From the NCBI RefSeq assembly GCF_030162935.1, contig NZ_JASAUZ010000001.1, positions 62,001 through 126,000 of the forward strand: DNA of 64,000 nucleotides, read 5' to 3'. Made by a program: the position numbers and the translations under genes. Source of the DNA: Comamonas halotolerans (GTDB lineage: Bacteria; Pseudomonadota; Gammaproteobacteria; Burkholderiales; Burkholderiaceae_C). The notes under the pieces are model-generated. The model worked only from the letters and a program-made list of their open reading frames with translations. It was not told the DNA's origin and did no database searches. This document shows, piece by piece, positions 27,813-35,590 of the stretch. Positions within the stretch are counted from its first letter, which is position 1. Each line of letters starts with the position of its first letter.

Positions 27813-29246
27813 ATGTCGAATGAAGATTTACATCAGTGGTCAGCTTATGAGACCGCACAGCGAGTGAATGCAGGCAACATCTCTGCACAGACCATCACCC
27901 AGCACATGCTCGATCGGATTGAGCGCTTCAATCCTTCACTGAACGCTTTCGCTTTCTGGGATCCGGCTATTCCCCTGAAGGCGGCAGCGCAAGTCGATGC
28001 GCGACTGGCTGTCGGTGAGTACCTGCCCATGGCAGGGGTGTGCTTTACCGTCAAAGACAACCTCTGGCTTCAAGACGTTCCCTGCACGTTTGGGTCATTG
28101 CTGTTTGAAGACTTCTTAGCGCCGGCTGATAGCTGGTGTGTCGCACGGATGCGCAGTCTGGGCGCTATCCCACTGGGGGTTACCAACTGCTCTGAATTCG
28201 CCTGTATGGGCATTACCACGACATTGCTGCACGGCACCACCACCAACCCCTGGAACACCGCCCTGACGCCTGGAGGCTCGTCCGGAGGTGCTGTTGCAGC
28301 ATTGGCTGCCGGGATCGGCCATGTAGCCCTGGCCACCGATGCAGGTGGTTCAACCCGCCGACCAGCAGCCCATACCGGCCTGGTGGGCATGAAACCCACG
28401 CTAGGTCGTATTCCTAACCCGGAAGGCTTTGATGACCCCAACCATTTGCTGTCCGTCATTGGCCCCTTGACCCGCAATGTCCATGACAGTGCATGGGTGC
28501 TGGACCTGCTAAGTGCTTGGGAACCCGCAGACCCGCTGTCCTGCCCCAGCTTTGCGCATTCCAATGCGATAGCGGTGCTGCAAGACGATGTGAAAATGTT
28601 GCGCCTTGCCTGGTCGCCCACTTTGGGATGTGGACTGTCAATTGATGCCGATGTGCTGTCCACCATGCAGGCTGCCGTAAATGCGCTGCGTGAGGCGGGC
28701 TGGCACATTGAAGACGCAGATCCGATCTGGCCCGAGGGCGCTCGCGAGTACCCGCTAATCGGACTACAGCAAGCCGGTCTGGCACAACGCTTTGGTGCGC
28801 AATGGCAGGAAGATCCAGCCCGGATCATGCCCAACCTGGGCGAGCAGATTGCCTTGGGACAGAGCATTACAGGCCCACGTATCACAGAACTGCTCAAGCT
28901 GCGGGAACATTTCCACGCCAGCTTTGCCCAGTTCTTCAAACAATACGATGCGCTACTGTGCCCCACCGCACCCGTAGAGGCCTGGCCCCATGAACTCATA
29001 GGCCCAGCAACCATTGGCGGACAGCCTGCCGGCCCTCGTGGACATGCGGCTTTCACGCCGATTTTCAACTATGGAGGGGTGCCTGCCATCTCCGTGCCTT
29101 GCGGATTTGGCCGTCAGGGACTGCCTGTAGGGCTGCAGATCGCCTCAGCACGTTTTGAAGATGCGCGCGTCCTGCAACTGGCCTGGCAAGCAGAAAAGAC
29201 TTGGCAACTGGATATGCGCAGCCCGCTCATGCGCGCGAACGCCTGA
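27813..29246 (+). CDS. Amidase-signature family hydrolase
   Basis: Amidase-signature enzymes hydrolyse amides with a Ser-cisSer-Lys triad. The Lys lies in VCFTVKDNLWL (near residue 78). The Gly/Ser-rich signature is TPGGSSGGAVAALAAG, and the cis-Ser and nucleophile region is DAGGSTRRPAAHTG, with Thr-Arg-Arg after the nucleophilic Ser rather than the common Ile-Arg. ATG 27813 with AAGGA five bases upstream gives 477 residues. Family members include allophanate hydrolase, ureidomalonase and maleamate-like amidases, any of which would suit a gene next to ring-opening hydrolases. Which one is not decidable here. Confidence 0.88.
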   Translation: MSNEDLHQWSAYETAQRVNAGNISAQTITQHMLDRIERFNPSLNAFAFWDPAIPLKAAAQVDARLAVGEYLPMAGVCFTVKDNLWLQDVPCTFGSLLFEDFLAPADSWCVARMRSLGAIPLGVTNCSEFACMGITTTLLHGTTTNPWNTALTPGGSSGGAVAALAAGIGHVALATDAGGSTRRPAAHTGLVGMKPTLGRIPNPEGFDDPNHLLSVIGPLTRNVHDSAWVLDLLSAWEPADPLSCPSFAHSNAIAVLQDDVKMLRLAWSPTLGCGLSIDADVLSTMQAAVNALREAGWHIEDADPIWPEGAREYPLIGLQQAGLAQRFGAQWQEDPARIMPNLGEQIALGQSITGPRITELLKLREHFHASFAQFFKQYDALLCPTAPVEAWPHELIGPATIGGQPAGPRGHAAFTPIFNYGGVPAISVPCGFGRQGLPVGLQIASARFEDARVLQLAWQAEKTWQLDMRSPLMRANA

Positions 29247-29247
29247 T

Positions 29248-29279
29248 GCGAGCGCCCCTCCTGTTCAGGGGTTGCTTGC
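29248..29279. terminator. Possible convergent hairpin between amidase and HyuE-like gene
   Basis: GCGAGCG-CCCCT can pair with AGGGG-TTGCTTGC, using wobble pairs, around a short loop. There is no T-run, so termination is only a suggestion. Confidence 0.35.
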
Positions 29280-29281
29280 AT

Positions 29282-30034
29282 CTATTCGGCCATATGGCGC
29301 ACTAGGCTCGGTGCTACACCTGTGACTTCACGCTGATGCACGCGAGAAAATCCCCCCGTCGTGGCCTTAGTGGCTTGTATATGCACCATCAATAGTGCCT
29401 GCCAGGCTGCCGCCTCAATTCCGTCGACCACCGGCACGGGCAGCAAAGCCTGCAGGGCAGCACGATAGCCCGAAAGTACCGCGCCACTGAGGATGATGAC
29501 ATCCAGATCATGTGCCGTAATCATCTGCTGTGCCTGCTGCTGCAATTGCTCCAGGACCAGTGGCTCTACTGCCAGCGCTCCAGGCAGAAATGCTTGGGGC
29601 AAGTGGGGCGCAGCCCATGCCTGCATCAAACCATCCATCTGGTACAGGCGTAGTTGCTCTTGATACACCGGCAGCATGTGCGCGCCTAAAGTCATCAGAC
29701 CAATGCGCTGCCCCAGTTGCGCAGCGACCAAGACTGAAGCTTGCAACATGCCAATCACCGGGATATCCAGCACTTCTCGCAAACTCCACAGACCCGCATC
29801 GGTAGATATGGCCAGGATGACAGCATCAGCACCTGCCGCATGCTCAACGCCCAGTTGCAGCGCCTGCTGCGCAGCCAGCACGTTTTCAGCACGACTGCCC
29901 ACAATCCGGGGGCCCTCGGGGGCTGTAACTCCGGCAATACTGGCCATGCTGCCTACACTGTGCTGCGCGGTATCGACCATGCGCTGTGTGACATGAACGC
30001 TGGTGTTGGGATTGATCAGTAGCAACTTGGTCAT
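29282..30034 (-). CDS. HyuE/HpxA family protein with no cysteine
   Basis: This is a second hydantoin/allantoin racemase-like protein (LLLINPNTSVHVTQRMV at the start). It has 250 residues and contains no cysteine at all. The first catalytic-loop position is Ile76 in AVILAISTDAGL, and the second is Gly184 in VIILSGAVLSGY. The fold-level match to the family is otherwise good. Its start overlaps the stop of the upstream GntR gene in an ATGA arrangement, so regulator and protein are translationally coupled. A two-Cys racemisation mechanism is impossible; another reaction or a binding role is likely. Confidence 0.78.
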   Translation of the reverse strand: MTKLLLINPNTSVHVTQRMVDTAQHSVGSMASIAGVTAPEGPRIVGSRAENVLAAQQALQLGVEHAAGADAVILAISTDAGLWSLREVLDIPVIGMLQASVLVAAQLGQRIGLMTLGAHMLPVYQEQLRLYQMDGLMQAWAAPHLPQAFLPGALAVEPLVLEQLQQQAQQMITAHDLDVIILSGAVLSGYRAALQALLPVPVVDGIEAAAWQALLMVHIQATKATTGGFSRVHQREVTGVAPSLVRHMAE

Positions 30035-30750
30035 GGCGCAGGCAAAAAGGATTTCAGAATATCGGCCACTGGCTCACTGGCACGCGGCTGCATGCGCTGC
30101 AGAACACGGTTTTGCACCAGCAGCAAATGTGCTTTCATGGCATGGACCGCAGCCGCTGCATCACGCTGTTCCAGCGCCTCCAGCACCTGCAGGTGCTCGG
30201 TGGGCGCACATTCGCTAGCACTTTGTGGTTCATACAAGGCCACATACATCTGCGTGCGTGCAATCAGTTGTTCGCACATGGTCTGCAAAGTGGGGGAATC
30301 CAGCAGCCCCACCACCTCAGCGTGAAAGTTCCCGGCCATGCGCACCGAATGCTGACGTGCCTGTCCCGTCATGGCGCCCTGCTTTTCCTGGTGCACAAGA
30401 CGCTTGAGCCGCTTCAACTGGGTAGCAGTAATGCGGGGAGCCAGTTCCAGCAATGCCCCACCTTCCAGGGCAATGCGCGCCTGATAGGCATCAATCACCT
30501 GCGCTGGAGTGGGTGTGGGCACAAATGCACCGCGATGAGGATGCATCTCCAGCTTGCCCGCCTGCCCTAGGCGGATCAGCACTTTGCGCACCATGCCACG
30601 CGTGACCGCAAACGCCTCCGCCAGATGCCGCTCTCGCAGTGCTGTGCCTGCAGGCAATCTGCCTTCCAGCAAAGCACTTTCAATGCTGGCGTAAAGCTGC
30701 GACTCGGTAATTCCAGCCTCCTGCGCTGGTGTTTCTGTACTTTTTTTCAT
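30031..30750 (-). CDS. GntR-family (FCD subfamily) transcriptional regulator
   Basis: This is the second FCD-type regulator of the block. The winged helix is RERHLAEAFAVTRGMVRKVLIRLGQAGKLEMHP, near residues 38-70. The FCD domain retains His/Asp candidates (GNFHAEVVGLLDSP, TEHLQVLEALEQRD). ATG 30750 (MKKSTETPAQEAG) gives 239 residues; GTG 30759 would add three. It is divergent from the ATZ/TRZ-type amidohydrolase and coupled to the cysteine-free HyuE-like gene. The TGGTTAACCA palindrome in its own promoter region is a natural autoregulatory site. Confidence 0.88.
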   Translation of the reverse strand: MKKSTETPAQEAGITESQLYASIESALLEGRLPAGTALRERHLAEAFAVTRGMVRKVLIRLGQAGKLEMHPHRGAFVPTPTPAQVIDAYQARIALEGGALLELAPRITATQLKRLKRLVHQEKQGAMTGQARQHSVRMAGNFHAEVVGLLDSPTLQTMCEQLIARTQMYVALYEPQSASECAPTEHLQVLEALEQRDAAAAVHAMKAHLLLVQNRVLQRMQPRASEPVADILKSFLPAP

Positions 30751-30797
30751 AGTCAGCACGAATTTTGCATCGTAATTACAAACCTTAAAAATATTTT

Positions 30798-30807
30798 TGG
30801 TTAACCA
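30798..30807. promoter_or_regulatory. Perfect TGGTTAACCA palindrome in divergent promoter
   Basis: A perfect 10-bp palindrome lies between the GntR gene (30750) and the amidohydrolase (30857). It matches the TGGT-spacer-ACCA style of FadR/PdhR-type operators and shares its core with sites at 27794 and 32255. Confidence 0.6.
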
Positions 30808-30856
30808 TCTTTAATATTTCAATCAACCAAATCAATACAACCCTGAAAGCTTCATC

Positions 30857-32239
30857 ATGACCAACACTACCTCAGACATGCAACCGACGGCGCCTGTTGT
30901 CTTTGACTTGCTGCTGCGCGATGCCATCTTTCTGACAGCCGATCCGGAACAACCTGTCTGCCGCTCCTGGTGTCTGGGTATCCATCATGGCGTCATTACA
31001 TGGCTGGATCGCGCACCGCCCAGCAGCTATACCGCCAAGCGAGAATTGAGCCTGCCAGGTCACTTTGTCACCCCGGGTTTTGTGAATCCGCATGTGCATT
31101 CCATCTTGAGCATGGTGCGTGGCGTGGCCGTGGATATCGGTTTTGCGCCGTCCTACACACCGGGCATTCCCAAAGGCACCGAAGTCAATCCTGAACAGGC
31201 CCGTGCACTCGCCCGACTGGGTGCGCTGGAAGCCATGCTCTTTGGCTCCACGCTCGTGGGTGACAACTTTGTGCATGCCGATGTCAGCACACAGGCCATG
31301 GCAGATCTAGGCCTGCGCCTGGCACCGAGTTGGCGCATTCACGACGTGGATTTTGCTCAGGTGGCACAAGGTCAGTGGCACTATGACCCGCGCATTGGCG
31401 AGAAGACGCTGCAAGCAGGTCTGGAACTGTATGAGGCCTGGAAAGATCACCCCCGCGTCTCCGTCAATCTGGCAGCGCACGCAGTAGATACCTGCTCCAA
31501 CACTTTTCTGAAGACCATTGCCCAGGAGGCTCAGCAACGTGACCTGGTGGTATCCACACATCTGGGGCAAAGCCAGGTGGAAGTGCAGCGGGTGCATGAG
31601 CGCACCGGGAAAACCTCGGTGCAGGTGCTGGAGGAAGTTGGCTTGCTGAATCACCGGCTCATGGGAGGCCACTGCATCTACGTCACGTCAGATGACCTGC
31701 AGCGCATGGCCCGCACCGGAGCGCATGCCGTCCATATTCCCAAGTGCAACATTACCTCCGGGCGCATGGCTAACACACCAGCAATCCTGCGAGCAGGGGT
31801 GAATATGGCGCTGGCCACGGACACACAGCATGGCGACATGATTGAACTCATGCGCTGGGCGCTCAACACCGCACGTATTCAGGAAGGTGGCATCTCACAG
31901 GAATTCCAGCCCCACCACGTCTTCCACATGGCCACCATGGGCGGCGCCAAAGCTTTGGGCATGGAGCAGCAGATTGGCTCCATCACGCTGGGCAAACGCG
32001 CAGACCTGGTGCTGATTGATGCCAACCGCCCCCACTTGGTGCCCCATGTCAATCCATTGGGCAATCTGGTGCATACCGGCCAGGGCCGGGATGTCGGCAT
32101 GGTGATCATTGACGGTGACATCGTCGTGGAGAACGGCCGCCCCACACGCGTCGACATGGAAACCGTGTGCCGGGAAGCCGAAATGGCATGTCAGCAACTG
32201 TGGGAGGGCCATGGCAAGCGGTACTGGCTACAGAGTTAA
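30857..32239 (+). CDS. ATZ/TRZ-type metal-dependent amidohydrolase
   Basis: The protein is a mononuclear-metal amidohydrolase of the chlorohydrolase/deaminase branch. Metal ligands are His79 and His81 (GFVNPHVHSI), His235 (VVSTHLGQ), His272 (GGHCIYVTSDD) and Asp322 (ATDTQHGD). The residue at 238, usually the catalytic Glu of HxxE, is Gln. The length is 460 residues and there is no signal peptide. Relatives deaminate or dehalogenate purines, pyrimidines and triazines. It diverges from the GntR gene and leads towards the Bug and PuuE-like genes. Substrate unknown. Confidence 0.85.
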   Translation: MTNTTSDMQPTAPVVFDLLLRDAIFLTADPEQPVCRSWCLGIHHGVITWLDRAPPSSYTAKRELSLPGHFVTPGFVNPHVHSILSMVRGVAVDIGFAPSYTPGIPKGTEVNPEQARALARLGALEAMLFGSTLVGDNFVHADVSTQAMADLGLRLAPSWRIHDVDFAQVAQGQWHYDPRIGEKTLQAGLELYEAWKDHPRVSVNLAAHAVDTCSNTFLKTIAQEAQQRDLVVSTHLGQSQVEVQRVHERTGKTSVQVLEEVGLLNHRLMGGHCIYVTSDDLQRMARTGAHAVHIPKCNITSGRMANTPAILRAGVNMALATDTQHGDMIELMRWALNTARIQEGGISQEFQPHHVFHMATMGGAKALGMEQQIGSITLGKRADLVLIDANRPHLVPHVNPLGNLVHTGQGRDVGMVIIDGDIVVENGRPTRVDMETVCREAEMACQQLWEGHGKRYWLQS

Positions 32240-32254
32240 TCACCTGCAATCAAT

Positions 32255-32265
32255 TTGGTTAACAA
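32255..32265. promoter_or_regulatory. TTGGTTAACAA motif upstream of Bug gene
   Basis: This site is identical to that at 27794. It sits inside a larger inverted repeat, ATCAATT ... AATTGAT, in the 87-base spacer before the Bug gene. A TTGATT element and an AT-rich stretch just downstream may form part of the promoter. Confidence 0.55.
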
Positions 32266-32326
32266 AATGAATTGATTTGGCACACCATTTGCATAAAGGC
32301 TCCTATCTTTTCGCAGGAGCCTGAAC

Positions 32327-33325
32327 ATGCTTAAAACCCCTCAATTCTCAGTTCGCCGCACTTTGTTCGCAGCAGCACTCGGCGTGAGTGTATTGGCCAT
32401 TGCAGGGCCTGGCATGGCTGCCAGCGACTACCCTACACAACCCGTCAAAATCACGGTGCCCTTCCCCCCAGGCGGTTCGGCCGACCTGTTTGCCCGCATC
32501 GTGGGCGAAGGTCTGTCACGCAAATGGAGGCAGCCTGTGATCGTGGACAACAAACCCGGCGCCGGCGGTGTGCTGGCCACCCAAGCAGTCGCTCGACTGC
32601 CCAATGATGGCTACAACCTGATGGTGGTAACCGTGGGGCATGCCATCAATCCCCATCTGTACAGCAAGCTGCCCTATGACACCAGCAAGGACCTGATGCC
32701 CCTGGCCAAACTGGCCACCATGCCCAGCTTGCTGGTCGTTAACCCGCGCCATACTGCAGCCAGTACCGTGCAGGAGCTTGTAGCGCAGGCCAAACAGGAG
32801 ACTACACTTCAAACCTTTGCCAGCTCCGGTAACGCCAGCACCAGCCACGTGGCAGCCGCCCTTCTGAACACCTACACGGACATTGCCCCGACACACGTGC
32901 CTTACAAGGGCTCGGCTCCTGCCATGACCGATCTGCTCAGTGGACATGTGGACTGGATGATTGATCCGCTGGCCACTGCACTACCTCATGTGAAAGCAGG
33001 AAAGCTCAAGGCGCTGGCAATCACCACCAGTCAGCGCTCCCAGCTGGCACCGGATATCCCTACCATGCAGGAGGCTGGGGTCAAAGGCTATGACTTTGCC
33101 TCCTGGTTCTTGATGCTGGCACCTAGTGGCGTACCCGACACAGTGGCCCAGCGCATCAACCAGGATGTCGCAACTGTCCTGCAAGACAGCGCTGTGCGCC
33201 AGCGATTTACCGAACTCGGCGCCGAAGCCGGCAGCGGCACACCCACCGAGCTCCAGGGCTTTATCCATCAGGAAATTCAGCGCTATGGCGCCCTGGTGAA
33301 GCAATCGGGCATGAAAGTGGAGTAA
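32327..33325 (+). CDS. Bug-family tripartite tricarboxylate transporter substrate-binding protein
   Basis: Bug proteins are periplasmic receptors of the TctC family, abundant in Bordetella and Comamonadaceae. A Sec signal peptide spans about residues 1-30 (TLFAAALGVSVLAIAGPGMAAS). The mature start SDYPTQPVKITVPFPPGGSADLFARIVGEGL is the family signature. AGGAG precedes ATG 32327. The length is 332 residues. No TctA or TctB genes accompany it, so it either uses a distant membrane pair or acts in sensing. The PuuE-like gene starts two bases after its stop, a clear operon. Confidence 0.92.
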   Translation: MLKTPQFSVRRTLFAAALGVSVLAIAGPGMAASDYPTQPVKITVPFPPGGSADLFARIVGEGLSRKWRQPVIVDNKPGAGGVLATQAVARLPNDGYNLMVVTVGHAINPHLYSKLPYDTSKDLMPLAKLATMPSLLVVNPRHTAASTVQELVAQAKQETTLQTFASSGNASTSHVAAALLNTYTDIAPTHVPYKGSAPAMTDLLSGHVDWMIDPLATALPHVKAGKLKALAITTSQRSQLAPDIPTMQEAGVKGYDFASWFLMLAPSGVPDTVAQRINQDVATVLQDSAVRQRFTELGAEAGSGTPTELQGFIHQEIQRYGALVKQSGMKVE

Positions 33326-33327
33326 CC

Positions 33328-34275
33328 ATGCAGCGCCACACAATACCGGCAGACTGTGTGCCGTTTGGATTGCCTCGTGATCTCCTGGGCTACCGTGGCC
33401 GGCCACCGCATGCCCAGTGGCCAGACAGTGCCCGCCTGGCGGTATCGCTGGTGCTGAATTTTGAAGAAGGCGCCGAATACGCCATCTCGGAAGGCGATAG
33501 CCACAACGAAGCAGTCTACGAAGTCATTGACCGCCTGCCAGACATTCCAGATCCCTGCCTGCAATCCCATTTTGACTACGGCACGCGCGCAGGCTGGTGG
33601 CGCATCATGCAGGTGCTGCAGGATTTTGGTACCCCCTGCACCGTCAGCGCCTGCGGCGCTGCCATTGCGCGTCTGCCGGAACTGGCTCAGGACGCCATAC
33701 AGCGCGGGCATGAAATTTCTGCGCACGGATGGCGCTGGGAGAGCCATGCGCGCATGGCAGTCGAGGAAGAAATCCGCAATATTCGCCGCACCGTGCAAGC
33801 CATCAAGCATGCCACCGGAAAGCGCCCACTGGGTTGGCATACACGCTCGGCCTCTTCACCGAATACGCGCGCACTGTTGATGCAGGAAGGGTTTGTCTAC
33901 GACAGCGATTTCTATGGTGATGACCTGCCCATCCTGACCCGTACACCCCAGGGCGCCCCCTATGTGGTCATGCCCTATGCGTTCGACACCAATGACATGC
34001 AATTCCAGCACACCCAGCGGTTTTCAACCGCCCATGAGTTTGCCGACTATGTCATTGCAGCCATTGACTGGCTGTGGCACGAGGGGACTCAGCACCCCAA
34101 GATGCTCTCAATCGGATTACATCTCCGAATGCTGGGGCGTCCTGCACGCATCGCTGCCCTACAGCGCATTCTGGACCATATCCAGAACAAGGGGCAGATC
34201 TGGGTTGCACGACGCGATGGCATTGCAAAGCATTGGTTAGAGAGACAGCCTGCATCGCAACCAAATGCAGGTTGA
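33328..34275 (+). CDS. PuuE-type polysaccharide-deacetylase-fold hydrolase (allantoinase-like)
   Basis: The 315-residue protein resembles PuuE, the metal-independent allantoinase with a NodB/polysaccharide-deacetylase fold. The N-terminus DLLGYRGRPPHAQWPDSARLAVSLVLNFEEGAEYA is characteristic. The core includes FDYGTRAGWWRIMQVL, HEISAHGWRWESH and GWHTRSASSPNTRALL. PuuE opens the hydantoin ring of allantoin. Here it lies with HyuE-like and hydantoinase-like genes, but no allantoicase or urate oxidase is visible. GGAG precedes its ATG and overlaps the Bug stop. Related hydrolysis of another cyclic ureide or an N-acyl compound is equally possible. Confidence 0.83.
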   Translation: MQRHTIPADCVPFGLPRDLLGYRGRPPHAQWPDSARLAVSLVLNFEEGAEYAISEGDSHNEAVYEVIDRLPDIPDPCLQSHFDYGTRAGWWRIMQVLQDFGTPCTVSACGAAIARLPELAQDAIQRGHEISAHGWRWESHARMAVEEEIRNIRRTVQAIKHATGKRPLGWHTRSASSPNTRALLMQEGFVYDSDFYGDDLPILTRTPQGAPYVVMPYAFDTNDMQFQHTQRFSTAHEFADYVIAAIDWLWHEGTQHPKMLSIGLHLRMLGRPARIAALQRILDHIQNKGQIWVARRDGIAKHWLERQPASQPNAG

Positions 34276-34276
34276 C

Positions 34277-34558
34277 CTATCTACTTCGCACCCGCTTTGA
34301 CAGAGCGGCTTCAGTTAGCGCGAACTCTCGGTCGTTATGGCCGCAATTCTTGATTTGCTGAATGAAGTCTTCTATGAGATCAAGGGCCCAAAGAGTCTTC
34401 AGAACGAACCCAAACTGCACTGTGACAGCAGCAGATTCAATGCTGCACACAGTGCGTGCTGACAAGTCACAGCGTTATGCAAGCTCTTCTTGTGTCCACT
34501 CTTTCACGATCCGGGCTGTACGAATTTTGCCAGCAAGAATTTGAGTGCATCCTCTGCT
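34277..34558 (-). pseudogene. Remnant of an XRE-family HTH gene with an in-frame stop
   Basis: Conceptual translation of the minus strand gives GKIRTARIVKEWTQEELA, then a TAA at 34475-34477, then RCDLSARTVCSIESAAVT and a C-terminal helical part (LWALDLIEDFIQQIKNCG). This is a recognisable XRE helix-turn-helix interrupted inside helix 2-3. Upstream the frame closes again near 34561 without a start codon. Its 3' end abuts the PuuE-like gene stop. It is a decayed regulator or antitoxin-like gene and encodes no intact protein. Confidence 0.65.
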
Positions 34559-34578
34559 TCAAAAGGCAGCATCGCTAA

Positions 34579-35256
34579 AGTGATCGAAAAACCTGCTCTG
34601 GTAAGTATGCTGGACTAGCCAAACACCTTGGCATTGCCAAGAGCACTATCTATGGCTGGCTACAAGATAAGCGAGATCCAAGCGCTGATACCAGTCTGCG
34701 TATTGCACGCTTTGCACAAGTTGATTGGGCCACCTTGCTAGTAGGCATCCCTGACACCTTGGAGCTGCCAGTGTTTGGACCCCGACTGTCGCTACCTTTT
34801 AACATTACGGCGCGACCTAAATGGACACGTCAGGTTCAACCCCATGATTGGCCCCATATCGAACAACAACTCCAGGCCAAATTGAAACAACCTATGCCCG
34901 TTTCTGTGACACATGCTGCCTGCGTTGTCCGTATCCTCGCACACATGCTCTACATGTACAGCAACGCCACGACCAGAAAGATTGGACAACGCAGGCTTGA
35001 ATATCTCCAAAGCAGGCTGTTGTCTCATGTCGTCGCCGCACGGCTGCATCTGGAGCAAGCTTGCCACTGGCTTCTGGATGACGGTATCGCACCAAACATG
35101 CGTGAGGTTGAAAAGCTGGTGCCCGCAGAAATCTTGGGCCCTATCTCAAACACATGGGATGCAATTCGAGAAGTTCGCCAATACATAGAAAGTAGCGAGC
35201 AAGCAACTGCGGGAACCTGTGACAACACTCACCCTCGAAAATTAGTCATAGACTAA
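34579..35256 (+). pseudogene. 5'-truncated HTH protein gene
   Basis: The open frame contains a clear helix-turn-helix (GLAKHLGIAKSTIYGWLQDK) followed by a helical region (SLRIARFAQVDWATLL). A 170-residue downstream part, of no family I recognise, includes VRILAHMLYMYSNATTRK. No ATG, GTG or TTG occurs in frame between the stop at 34576 and TTG 34735, which lies after the HTH. An ORF from 34735 therefore lacks the DNA-binding part. The simplest reading is loss of the 5' end, where unrelated XRE-remnant sequence now abuts. A rare start codon cannot be excluded. Confidence 0.6.
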
Positions 35257-35278
35257 TCCGCCCAATACCTCCAAAGCC

Positions 35279-35318
35279 AAAGGCTGCCTCTCTCAGTACT
35301 GAGGGAGGCAGCCTTTTT
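35279..35318 (+). terminator. Strong terminator after truncated HTH gene
   Basis: AAGGCTGCCTC-T-CTCAGTACTGAG-G-GAGGCAGCCTTTTT forms a long stem, nearly perfect on both sides of a small internal mismatch, with a T-tail. Confidence 0.9.
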
Positions 35319-35437
35319 GCGTATCGACCTGACTAGTTCAGATACAAAAAAAGCCCGCCTGAAAGATTCAAACGAGCCTGTACCGAATTCTTAGAAGCCT
35401 ACCAACAAGTCACGATAAAGAAAATGTGTCCCAAAGG

Positions 35438-35459
35438 AAAATCAAGCATAACCTGTCCG
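35438..35459 (+). repeat. Right copy of the 22-nt direct repeat
   Basis: This copy shares the core AAGCATAACCTGTCCG with 15936-15957 and differs at one of 22 positions. It lies 57 bases from the tRNA-Gly gene and marks the right edge of the accessory block. Confidence 0.7.
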
Positions 35460-35516
35460 GTGCGGCCACTTCTGCTTAACGACACAACAGGAAAAGAGCC
35501 GCGAATGGGCAAAGGA

Positions 35517-35590
35517 TGGAGCGGGTGATGGGAATCGAACCCACGCTATTTGCTTGGGAAGCAAAAGTTCTACCATTGAACTACACCCGC
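35517..35590 (-). tRNA. tRNA-Gly (anticodon UCC)
   Basis: The minus strand folds as a full cloverleaf. The acceptor GCGGGTG pairs with CACCCGC, the D arm is GTTC-AATGGTA-GAAC, and the anticodon arm is TTTGC-TTCCCAA-GCAAA with anticodon TCC. The variable region has four bases and the T arm is GTGGG-TTCGATT-CCCAT. Discriminator T and an encoded CCA follow. The gene is 74 nt long. Confidence 0.96.

Noticed and set aside
34277..35256. Intact toxin-antitoxin pair at the cluster edge
   Set aside because: The XRE frame has an internal stop and the opposite HTH gene lacks a start. No toxin-like protein is seen.
34735..35256. Complete 173-residue protein from TTG 34735
   Set aside because: The frame upstream encodes a clear HTH, so this start would cut the protein in mid-domain. 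Truncation of the gene is more likely.
15936..35590. Integrative element with integrase at tRNA-Gly
   Set aside because: No integrase or excisionase gene lies between the repeats, and the repeat is not part of the tRNA sequence. Only the repeat-bracketed block is claimed.
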